Shown here: in pieces, positions 1-7,147 of the stretch | Layout: each line of letters begins with the position of its first letter | Numbering within the stretch: position 1 is the first letter of the stretch | From: Flavobacterium tyrosinilyticum | GTDB lineage: Bacteria; Bacteroidota; Bacteroidia; Flavobacteriales; Flavobacteriaceae | Reading direction: 5' to 3' | DNA length: 64,000 nucleotides | Assembly: GCF_023656565.1 (NCBI RefSeq) | Contig: NZ_JAMOKG010000003.1 | Span: 930,001-994,000, forward strand | Position numbers and translations under genes: made by a program | The notes under the pieces: model-generated | What the model saw: the letters and a program-made list of their open reading frames with translations, nothing else | The model's database searches: none | What the model was told of the DNA's origin: nothing

Positions 1-18
1 CCGCTGAGCTACTGCCCC
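1..18 (-). tRNA. 5' fragment of a tRNA gene cut by the window edge
   Basis: Read on the minus strand from 18 to 1, the sequence is GGGGCAGTAGCTCAGCGG. This fits the 5' end of a tRNA: a 7-nt acceptor arm (GGGGCAG), U8-A9, the D-stem GCTC, and the start of the D-loop AGCGG. The rest, including the anticodon, lies before the window, so the amino acid cannot be named. The identification rests on this pattern only. Confidence 0.7.
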
Positions 19-128
19 AATTATGATTATAAAATAAAAAGGTAATGGTATAAGTGGTACATTGGAAAGTGTTTTCGAAGTAACTCAAACTTGACCTGTT
101 TTATTCTTTTTTTATTTCTATGAACGTT

Positions 129-276
129 TGTTTTTATTTCTTGAACAAAGATTTCAAAACTAGTACGCAGTTATTTTGCGTAGTTAAATCTTTGTTCAAT
201 TTTTCAGAAATACTATTTGTTTTATTTCCTGAGCAAAGATTTCAAAACTACTACGCAATTATTTTGCGCAGTAAAA
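129..276. repeat. Two-copy direct repeat with internal hairpins, in a gene-free stretch
   Basis: Two diverged copies of about 55 bp (near 129-187 and 217-276, offset 88 bp) share the core CAAAGATTTCAAAACTA followed by a small inverted repeat (ACGCA, TTATT, TTGCG). An open frame crosses the repeats but looks unlike a protein. The rest of 19-306 holds no gene that I can see; it carries the upstream region of the edge tRNA on one side and of the HD-domain gene on the other. Confidence 0.6.
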
Positions 277-306
277 AAAGAATTTTAAATTTGAGTAAAA
301 AACAGC

Positions 307-921
307 ATGAATTTAGAGAAAATATATTCTGATTTACTTTTGGACATTGGCTTTTCAGCAAATGAAGTTCAGCAAAACTGGTTGAATTTAGAAAAGGCAT
401 ATTCCAAAAAATCAAGGCATTACCATAATCTTACCCATTTAAAAGAAATGATTGCCAGTTTTGAAATTTATAAAGACAAACTTCAAAATCCAGATGAAAT
501 ATTATTTTCAATCTTTTATCATGATTTTGTGTATTCGGCTTCTAAAAAAGATAACGAACTCAAAAGTGCGGAATATGCTTTGGCCATTTTACCTGAAAAT
601 ATCAATATAAATAAACAATTGGTCTTTGATGCGATTTGTGCAACACAACAACATCAATACAATGCCATCGAAGATATCAATTGGTTAATCGATTTTGATT
701 TGAAAATCCTTGCTAAAGATTGGGACAATTATAAAATCTACTTCGAACAGATTAGAAAAGAATATCGCATTTATCCTGATTTTCTATACAAACCCGGACG
801 TGCCAAAGCGTTGAAGCATTTTCTGGAAAACGAATTTATTTTTCAGACCGAGGAATTTAGGAATTTATATGAGGGAAAAGCTCGGGCTAATATTGAGAAA
901 GAAATAAAGTTATTAAGCTAA
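307..921 (+). CDS. HD-domain metal-dependent phosphohydrolase (COG4339-like)
   Basis: This is a 204-residue soluble protein with no signal peptide. The pattern RHYHNLTHL near residues 38-46, followed by FYHDFVYSA near 69-77 and a KDNELKSA segment, matches the predicted HD-superfamily hydrolases of COG4339. In that family the His and His-Asp residues bind metal and the substrate is unknown. The length is normal for the family. It stands alone: a repeat-rich spacer precedes it and a composite inverted repeat separates it from the WYL regulator. The exact reaction cannot be inferred. The family call is fairly secure. Confidence 0.8.
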   Translation: MNLEKIYSDLLLDIGFSANEVQQNWLNLEKAYSKKSRHYHNLTHLKEMIASFEIYKDKLQNPDEILFSIFYHDFVYSASKKDNELKSAEYALAILPENININKQLVFDAICATQQHQYNAIEDINWLIDFDLKILAKDWDNYKIYFEQIRKEYRIYPDFLYKPGRAKALKHFLENEFIFQTEEFRNLYEGKARANIEKEIKLLS

Positions 922-932
922 AAATTGAATCT

Positions 933-1112
933 CGCAAAGTCGCAAAGTCGCAAAGTTTTTTTGTTTCACGCAGATTTTACAGATTTGAGCAGATCTAAAA
1001 AGATTTTATTTTTAAAATAATCTGCTGAATCTGCCTAAATCATTTTTAATCTGCGTGAAACAAATCTTAATAATCATTGAATTAAAAAACTTTGCGCCTT
1101 CGCGCCTTTGTG
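933..1112. repeat. Composite intergenic inverted repeat ending at the WYL regulator start
   Basis: Three tandem CGCAAAGT units (933-956) are followed by a perfect 17-bp inverted repeat, TTTGTTTCACGCAGATT at 960-976 and its complement at 1048-1064. Further partial complementarity lies inside (GCAGAT against ATCTGC). An outer ACTTTGCG near 1089-1096 is complementary to the tandem units. The whole could fold into one long hairpin. The right end reaches 1112, 17 bp before the WYL gene ATG. Confidence 0.75.
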
Positions 1113-1128
1113 GCAAAACAACACAAAA

Positions 1129-2166
1129 ATGTCACAAAACAAAAACGCCCTAATCCGATATAAAACCATCGATAAATGTCTGCAGAACAAATATAGGCAA
1201 TGGACACTCGAAGATTTAATCGAATGCTGTTCTGAAGCTTTATTTGAATATGAAGGAAGACAAAATCCAATTAGCAAGCGAACCATTCAGATGGATATTC
1301 AGCTGATGCGAAGTGAGAAATTGGGTTACAATGCCCCAATCGTGGTTTACGATAAAAAGTATTATAAATATGAAGACGAAGATTTTTCGATAACCGATAT
1401 TCCTCTGACGGAAACAGACATGAATGTTTTGACAGAAACGGTTTCGATGTTGAAACAGTTTAAAGATTTCTCTTTATTTAATGATGTTTCGGATATTTTA
1501 CAGCGACTGGAAGATAAAATCTACGCCGAAAAATCACATACCAAACCTGTTATTTATCTGGATAAAAACGAAAAACTAAAAGGGCTTCATTATCTAGACG
1601 AAATTTATCAGGCGATTATCAAGAAAATGGTTCTCATTATTACTTATAAATCTTTTAAATCAAGAGAAGAAACGAAATTCCATTTTCATCCTTTTATACT
1701 AAAAGAATTTAATAATCGCTGGTTTTTAATCGGAAAGAAAAAAGCATCACAGCCTATTACCAATTTGGCTTTGGACAGAATCATTTCTATTGATTACGAT
1801 TTTAATCTTCCTTATTTAGAAGAAGATTTTGACGCTGACATTTATTACAAAGATGTAATTGGTGTTACAGTAAATTCGGGATTGAATGCAAGACGAATTG
1901 AATTATGGGTCGATGCTTCGAATGCCCCTTATGTACTCACTAAACCTTTGCACACGTCTCAGCGATTAATTAAGGAAAATGAAGACGGGAGTGTTATTAT
2001 ACATATATATGTAATACCCAATTACGAGATGGAAAGACTCCTTCTAGGTTTTGGAAGCTGTCTGGAAATTTTAAGACCTGAGAGTCTGAGAAATCGTATG
2101 AAAAAGACACTTCAGGAGGCAATTTCACGTTACGATTCTGAAAAACCAACTGAAATAAATGCATGA
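1129..2166 (+). CDS. WYL-domain transcriptional regulator
   Basis: A 345-residue protein with an N-terminal DNA-binding region (about 1-80; it includes the SKRTIQMDIQLMRSE segment typical of the HTH in this family) and a C-terminal WYL domain (about 140-250). The WYL core is recognisable from the ITYKSFKSREE strand and the FHPFILKEFNNRWFLIGK segment. WYL proteins are usually ligand- or nucleic-acid-responsive regulators; the ligand is not known here. I take the ATG at 1129, since the in-frame TTG at 1108 lies in repeat sequence. It is a single gene with no clear target next to it. Confidence 0.85.
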   Translation: MSQNKNALIRYKTIDKCLQNKYRQWTLEDLIECCSEALFEYEGRQNPISKRTIQMDIQLMRSEKLGYNAPIVVYDKKYYKYEDEDFSITDIPLTETDMNVLTETVSMLKQFKDFSLFNDVSDILQRLEDKIYAEKSHTKPVIYLDKNEKLKGLHYLDEIYQAIIKKMVLIITYKSFKSREETKFHFHPFILKEFNNRWFLIGKKKASQPITNLALDRIISIDYDFNLPYLEEDFDADIYYKDVIGVTVNSGLNARRIELWVDASNAPYVLTKPLHTSQRLIKENEDGSVIIHIYVIPNYEMERLLLGFGSCLEILRPESLRNRMKKTLQEAISRYDSEKPTEINA

Positions 2167-2337
2167 TTTTTTACAGAATACAGAAATAAATGCTTTTTAA
2201 AAATTAAAAAAAGATTTTTACCGCATTAAAAATGTTAAAATCTAAAAAAAGAATAGTATATTTCACTTAAAATAAACTACCAAAACCCTTTAAATCAGGG
2301 ATATTTTATAACTAACCAAAAATTTATTAAAAAATTA

Positions 2338-2369
2338 TATGCATGCATAGTATTTTTTAATTATATTTG
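2338..2369 (+). promoter_or_regulatory. Candidate marR promoter with overlapping palindromic operator
   Basis: TATATTTG at 2362-2369 matches the Flavobacterium -7 consensus TAnnTTTG and lies 18 bp before the marR ATG. A perfect 12-bp palindrome, TATGCATGCATA (2338-2349), ends 12 bp before that box, inside the expected promoter footprint. A palindrome here suits autoregulation by the MarR dimer encoded next door. The function is inferred. Confidence 0.5.
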
Positions 2370-2387
2370 AAATCGATATAGTTACCT

Positions 2388-2846
2388 ATGAAAGACAAAA
2401 CGATAGATTATATTTTAAGAGCGACATGGCAAGCTGTTTCAAGAATGTATAATGAAGAAGCGGCTAAATATGATGCAACAATGGCGACAGGATTTGCTCT
2501 TTTAAGTATGGACAAGGAAGAAGGAACTCCGTCAACCGCTTTGGGTCCGAGAATGGGCATGGAAGCCACCAGCTTGACAAGAACCTTAAAATCTATGGAA
2601 GAAAAAGGTTTGATTGTTCGCAAAAAAAACCCAAGCGACGGAAGAGGTGTTTTAATCTATCTGACCGATTTTGGGAAAGAAAAAAGAGATTTATCTAAAA
2701 ATACAGTTCTGAAGTTTAATGAAATGGTAAGAAAACATGTTTCGGAAGAAAAACTGAATCATTTTATCGAAGTTTCTGAAATTATCAATGAACTGATTCA
2801 CGATAAAAACATATTTAATCACACAGAAAACACAGAAAATAAATAG
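2388..2846 (+). CDS. MarR family transcriptional regulator
   Basis: A 152-residue winged-helix protein. The segment MGMEATSLTRTLKSMEEKG (about 54-72) is the recognition helix region, and VRKKNPSDGRGVLIYLTDFG (about 75-94) is the wing with the DxR signature of MarR proteins. It lies 45 bp before the fatty-acid oxidation genes on the same strand, so it probably governs that operon in response to an acyl-CoA or fatty acid, as other regulators of beta-oxidation do. The ligand is inferred from context only. A palindromic site upstream suggests it also controls itself. Confidence 0.85.
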   Translation: MKDKTIDYILRATWQAVSRMYNEEAAKYDATMATGFALLSMDKEEGTPSTALGPRMGMEATSLTRTLKSMEEKGLIVRKKNPSDGRGVLIYLTDFGKEKRDLSKNTVLKFNEMVRKHVSEEKLNHFIEVSEIINELIHDKNIFNHTENTENK

Positions 2847-2891
2847 TTTTTAAAAGCATTTATTTTCTCCTACAAACAAATAATAACAAGT

Positions 2892-5282
2892 ATGAAACGC
2901 ACAATTAAAAAAGTTGCTGTAATTGGATCCGGAATTATGGGTTCAGGTATAGCTTGTCATTTTGCTAACATTGGTGTCGAAGTTTTACTTCTGGACATTG
3001 TACCGCGTGAACTGACCGAAGCTGAAGCTAAAAAAGGATTAACACTTGAAAGTAAAGCCGTTCGCAACCGTGTGGTAAACGAACATTTGGCGAATTCATT
3101 AAAATCAAAACCATCTCCTATTTACAGTCAGAAATTCGCAAATAGAATTACGACTGGAAACACGACAGATGATATGGCAAAAATTGCTAATGTTGACTGG
3201 ATTATCGAAGTTGTTGTTGAGCGTTTAGACATTAAGAAATTAGTTTTTGAACAAATCGAGAAATTCCGTAAACCAGGAACTTTGGTTACTTCTAATACTT
3301 CTGGTATTCCAATTCACTTTATGAGTGAAGGAAGAAGCGAAGATTTCCAACAACACTTCTGCGGAACTCACTTTTTTAACCCTGCGCGTTACTTAAAATT
3401 ATTTGAAATTATTCCTGGTCCAAAAACTTCAACTGAAGTATTGGATTTCTTAAACGAATACGGATCTAAATTCTTAGGAAAAACTTCGGTTGTGGCTAAA
3501 GATACTCCGGCGTTTATTGGAAACAGAATTGGTATTTACGGAATCCAAAGTTTATTCCATTTAGTTAAAGAAATGGGATTAACAATTGAAGAAGTTGATA
3601 AATTGACTGGACCAGTAATTGGTCGTCCAAAATCGGCTACTTTCCGTACGGTTGACGTTGTTGGTTTGGATACTTTGGTACACGTTGCTAATGGTATTTA
3701 CGAAAACTGCCCGAATGACGAACAACACGAATTGTTCAAACTTCCTGATTTCATCAATAAAATGATGGAAAACAATTGGTTAGGAAGCAAAACTGGACAA
3801 GGTTTTTATAAAAAAGTAGATAAAGATATTCTTTCTTTAGACTTAGATACATTAGAATACCGCGCTGCAAAAAAAGCAAATTTTGCTACGCTTGAATTAA
3901 CTAAAACTATTGATAAACCTATCAATCGTTTTAAAGTTTTAGTAAAAGGAACAGACAAAGCGGGAGAATTCTACCGTAAGAGTTTCGCCGGAATGTTTGC
4001 TTACGTTTCAAACAGAGTTCCTGAAATCTCAGACGAATTATATAAAATTGACGATGCCATGAAAGCTGGTTTTGGATGGGAAAATGGTCCATTCGAAATC
4101 TGGGATGCAATTGGTGTTGCCAAAGGAATTGAAATCATGAAAGCAGAAGGTTTAGAGCCAGCTGCATGGGTTACTGAAATGTTGGCTTCTGGAAGCGAAA
4201 GTTTCTATTCTGTAAAAGAAGGGGCGACTTATTTCTATAACATTCCAACAAAATCACAAGTTAAAGTTCCTGGACAAGATTCATTCATTATCCTAAACAA
4301 CATCCGCGAAAGCAAAAAAGTTTGGAGCAACAGTGGTGCAATCATTCAGGATTTAGGAGACGGAATCTTAAATTTAGAATTCCAATCTAAAATGAATACA
4401 ATTGGTGGTGATGTTCTTCAAGCTATCAATAAAGCAATCGACTTATCTGAAAAAGAATATCAAGGTTTAGTTATTGGTAATCAGGCAGCAAATTTCTCTG
4501 TTGGTGCTAATATCGGAATGATTTTCATGATGGCGGTTGAGCAGGAATATGACGAATTGAACATGGCGATTAAATTGTTCCAGGACACCATGATGCGCGT
4601 TCGTTACTCTTCTATTCCAGTTGTTGTTGCGCCTCACGGAATGACTTTTGGTGGTGGATGCGAAATGAGCTTACATGCTGATAAAGTAGTTGCTGCTGCA
4701 GAAACGTATATGGGATTAGTTGAATTTGGTGTTGGAGTTATTCCTGGTGGTGGTGGTTCTAAAGAAATGACTTTAAGAGCTTCAGATTTATTCCGCAAAA
4801 ACGATGTGGAATTGAACGTTCTTCAAGAGTATTTCTTGACAATCGCAATGGCTAAAGTTTCGACTTCTGGTTACGAAGCTTTTGATACAGGACTTCTTCA
4901 ACATGGAAAAGACGTTATTGTAGTAAACAAAGATCGCCAAATAGCTGAAGCTAAAAAACATGCTTTGTTATTAGCTGAAGCGGGTTATACACAGCCAATC
5001 AGAAGAAACGATATTAAAGTTTTAGGAAAACAAGCTTTAGGTATGTTCTTAGTTGGAACAGATCAAATGCAGGCTGGAAAATACATTTCTGAGCACGATA
5101 AGAAAATCGCTAACAAATTGGCTTATGTAATGGCTGGCGGTGATTTATCTGAAGCAACTTTAGTATCTGAACAATATTTATTAGATATCGAACGTGAAGC
5201 TTTCTTGAGTTTATGTACAGAAAGAAAAACTCTGGAGCGTATTCAATATATGTTAACTAAAGGAAAACCTTTGAGAAACTAG
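2892..5282 (+). CDS. fadN: Bifunctional 3-hydroxyacyl-CoA dehydrogenase / enoyl-CoA hydratase (FadN type)
   Basis: A 796-residue cytoplasmic enzyme for two steps of fatty-acid beta-oxidation: hydration of enoyl-CoA and NAD-dependent oxidation of the 3-hydroxyacyl-CoA. The N-terminus has the NAD-binding loop GSGIMGSGIA (residues 12-21), followed by the dehydrogenase domains with THFFNPARYLKL near residue 160. The crotonase-type hydratase domain is C-terminal (GGGCEMSLHADK and the PGGGGS loop). This order (dehydrogenase first) and length match Bacillus FadN rather than E. coli FadB. The downstream thiolase and acyl-CoA dehydrogenase complete the pathway. The stop codon coincides with the left end of an inverted-repeat-bounded insert. 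Confidence 0.92.
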   Translation: MKRTIKKVAVIGSGIMGSGIACHFANIGVEVLLLDIVPRELTEAEAKKGLTLESKAVRNRVVNEHLANSLKSKPSPIYSQKFANRITTGNTTDDMAKIANVDWIIEVVVERLDIKKLVFEQIEKFRKPGTLVTSNTSGIPIHFMSEGRSEDFQQHFCGTHFFNPARYLKLFEIIPGPKTSTEVLDFLNEYGSKFLGKTSVVAKDTPAFIGNRIGIYGIQSLFHLVKEMGLTIEEVDKLTGPVIGRPKSATFRTVDVVGLDTLVHVANGIYENCPNDEQHELFKLPDFINKMMENNWLGSKTGQGFYKKVDKDILSLDLDTLEYRAAKKANFATLELTKTIDKPINRFKVLVKGTDKAGEFYRKSFAGMFAYVSNRVPEISDELYKIDDAMKAGFGWENGPFEIWDAIGVAKGIEIMKAEGLEPAAWVTEMLASGSESFYSVKEGATYFYNIPTKSQVKVPGQDSFIILNNIRESKKVWSNSGAIIQDLGDGILNLEFQSKMNTIGGDVLQAINKAIDLSEKEYQGLVIGNQAANFSVGANIGMIFMMAVEQEYDELNMAIKLFQDTMMRVRYSSIPVVVAPHGMTFGGGCEMSLHADKVVAAAETYMGLVEFGVGVIPGGGGSKEMTLRASDLFRKNDVELNVLQEYFLTIAMAKVSTSGYEAFDTGLLQHGKDVIVVNKDRQIAEAKKHALLLAEAGYTQPIRRNDIKVLGKQALGMFLVGTDQMQAGKYISEHDKKIANKLAYVMAGGDLSEATLVSEQYLLDIEREAFLSLCTERKTLERIQYMLTKGKPLRN

Positions 5283-5717
5283 TATCAAGTAATAAGAATT
5301 AAGTATTAAGAGATGCACCAATTTGAAAAATTAAAGATTTGGCAGAAAGCAATGGACATTGCAGTTCATGTTTATGAAATTTCATCAATCCTGCCAAACG
5401 ATGAAAAATTTAATTTAATCCATCAAATAAAAAAGTGCGCAGTTTCAATTCCTTCTAATATTGCCGAAGGTTCAGGAAGAAATTCAGACAAAGAATTTAT
5501 GCACTTTCTAGGAATAGCAAATGGTTCAACGTTTGAATTAATAACTCAATTAATACTTGCTAAAAGACTTAAACTTGTTAGTGAAGATTTAATTCAACCC
5601 ACTATTAATCAATTAGTAGAAGTATCAAATATGAATTTTTCTTTTCAACGATCACTCAATGATAAAATCAACAAAACAATTGGAAAATCTTAATACTTAA
5701 TTCTCCAATCTTAATAC
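5282..5717 (+). mobile_element. Putative small cassette: four-helix-bundle gene bounded by inverted repeats
   Basis: The left arm at 5282-5311 and the right arm at 5688-5717 are 30-bp imperfect inverted repeats (24 of 30 positions complementary, no gaps). Each contains a perfect 17-bp core, AGAATTAAGTATTAAGA at 5295-5311 and its complement at 5688-5704. The unit starts on the last base of the upstream fadN stop codon and ends 8 bp before the thiolase start, so it looks inserted between two operon genes without breaking either. The right core overlaps the stop codon of the enclosed gene. No transposase is present and no clear target duplication is visible. The sequence facts are direct; mobility is inferred. 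Confidence 0.55.
5313..5693 (+). CDS. Four-helix-bundle protein (S23/IVP family)
   Basis: A 126-residue helical protein. The opening HQFEKLKIWQKAMDIAVHVY, the middle IKKCAVSIPSNIAEGSGR and the following EFMHFLGIANGS are hallmarks of the four-helix-bundle family. Its first members were found in intervening sequences of 23S rRNA genes, and its fold is shared with Avd of diversity-generating retroelements. Stand-alone copies have no agreed function, though the basic surface suggests nucleic-acid binding. It interrupts a beta-oxidation operon to which it has no evident link, and inverted repeats flank it. The start ATG lies one base after the left repeat core. The family call is secure; the role is unknown. 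Confidence 0.9.
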   Translation: MHQFEKLKIWQKAMDIAVHVYEISSILPNDEKFNLIHQIKKCAVSIPSNIAEGSGRNSDKEFMHFLGIANGSTFELITQLILAKRLKLVSEDLIQPTINQLVEVSNMNFSFQRSLNDKINKTIGKS

Positions 5718-5725
5718 AACAATTT

Positions 5726-6907
5726 ATGAAAACAGCATATATAGTAAAAGCATATAGAACAGCAGTTGGAAAAGCTCCAAAAGGTGTTTTTAGATTTAAA
5801 AGACCTGACGAATTAGCTGCAGAAACGATCCAATTTATGATGGACGAATTGCCTAATTTCGATAAAAAACGTATCGATGACGTTATGGTAGGAAATGCCA
5901 TGCCAGAAGCAGAACAAGGTCTTAATGTTGGACGTTTGATCTCTTTGATGGGATTAAAAGTGGAAGACGTTCCTGGTGTAACTGTAAATCGTTACTGCGC
6001 ATCTGGATTAGAAACTATCGGAATGGCAACTGCTAAAATCCAATCAGGAATGGCGGATTGTATCATTGCTGGAGGTGCAGAAAGTATGAGTTATATTCCG
6101 ATGGGAGGTTACAAACCAACTCCGGATTATAAAGTTGCCGCTGCAGGTCACGAAGATTACTATTGGGGAATGGGTTTAACTGCAGAGGCGGTGGCTAACC
6201 AATACAAAATCTCCAGAGAAGATCAGGATGAGTTTGCTTACAACTCTCACATGAAAGCCTTGAAAGCGCAGGCAGAAGGAAAATTCGACAAACAAATCGT
6301 TCCAATTACTGTTGAGCAGACTTTCATCAATGAAAATGGAAAAAAAGAAACTAAATCATACGTTGTAAACAAAGACGAAGGACCAAGAGCTGGAACTTCT
6401 AAAGAAGCTTTGGCAGGTTTAAAACCAGTTTTTGCTGCTGACGGAAGTGTAACTGCTGGTAACTCTTCTCAAATGAGCGACGGTGCTGCTTTCGTTTTAA
6501 TCATGAGCGAAGAAATGGTAAAAGAATTAAATCTTGAGCCAATTGCAAGACTTGTAAACTTTGCTTCTTCTGGTGTTGAGCCAAGAATCATGGGTATTGG
6601 TCCGGTAAAAGCTATTCCGAAAGCATTAAAGCAAGCGGGATTAACATTGAACGATATAGAGTTAATTGAATTAAACGAAGCTTTTGCTTCACAAGCTTTA
6701 GCAGTAACTCGTGAGTTAAACATTAATCCAGAAATCGTAAACGTAAACGGTGGAGCGATCGCTTTAGGTCACCCTCTAGGTTGTACAGGAGCTAAACTTT
6801 CTGTTCAGTTATTCGACGAAATGAAACGCAGAGGTAATAAATATGGAATCGTTTCGATGTGTGTGGGAACTGGACAAGGTTCTGCAGGGGTTTACGAAGT
6901 GTTATAA
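5726..6907 (+). CDS. fadA: Acetyl-CoA C-acyltransferase (3-ketoacyl-CoA thiolase)
   Basis: A 393-residue thiolase, the last step of beta-oxidation, cleaving 3-ketoacyl-CoA with CoA to give acetyl-CoA. The nucleophile is Cys91 in NRYCASGLET. The His of GGAIALGHPLGCTGAK and the second Cys of SMCVGTGQGSAG complete the active site. Length and ends are normal. It is co-directional with fadN and the acyl-CoA dehydrogenase. Only the small four-helix-bundle cassette separates it from fadN, so fadN and fadA were probably adjacent before that insertion. Confidence 0.93.
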   Translation: MKTAYIVKAYRTAVGKAPKGVFRFKRPDELAAETIQFMMDELPNFDKKRIDDVMVGNAMPEAEQGLNVGRLISLMGLKVEDVPGVTVNRYCASGLETIGMATAKIQSGMADCIIAGGAESMSYIPMGGYKPTPDYKVAAAGHEDYYWGMGLTAEAVANQYKISREDQDEFAYNSHMKALKAQAEGKFDKQIVPITVEQTFINENGKKETKSYVVNKDEGPRAGTSKEALAGLKPVFAADGSVTAGNSSQMSDGAAFVLIMSEEMVKELNLEPIARLVNFASSGVEPRIMGIGPVKAIPKALKQAGLTLNDIELIELNEAFASQALAVTRELNINPEIVNVNGGAIALGHPLGCTGAKLSVQLFDEMKRRGNKYGIVSMCVGTGQGSAGVYEVL

Positions 6908-6925
6908 GAAAGTATTCTCTCCGAT

Positions 6926-7111
6926 TTGTCATTTCGACGAAGGAGAAATCACACTAGTAATTCGACAAAGTAACCATCTAGTTTGTCATTCCGAGGAACG
7001 AGGACACGAGCGATAGCGAACTGGCGAAGCAATCTCGGCGACAATTATCCTCAAAGTTTGTCAATCGTTGTAGAGCTACTTGCGGAGATTTCTCCTTCGT
7101 CGAAATGACAA
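6926..7111. repeat. Palindromic intergenic element (family A), full copy
   Basis: Perfect 25-bp inverted arms at 6926-6950 and 7087-7111 (core TTTCGACGAAGGAGAAATC) enclose about 136 bp. The inside contains smaller inverted segments such as ATTCCGAGGAACGAGGA. A related full copy is at 32255-32360, and single arms lie at 21844-21868 and 37722-37748. It resembles a non-coding MITE-like or REP-like element and encodes no protein. It lies between fadA and the acyl-CoA dehydrogenase gene. Confidence 0.8.
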
Positions 7112-7147
7112 GATTGAGCAAAAACAAAATATAAAAAAAACATAATC

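Noticed and set aside
120..332. A 70-residue frame before the HD gene
   Set aside because: It runs through two copies of a direct repeat, overlaps the real gene start and has an unusual Phe/Leu-rich composition with no family resemblance.
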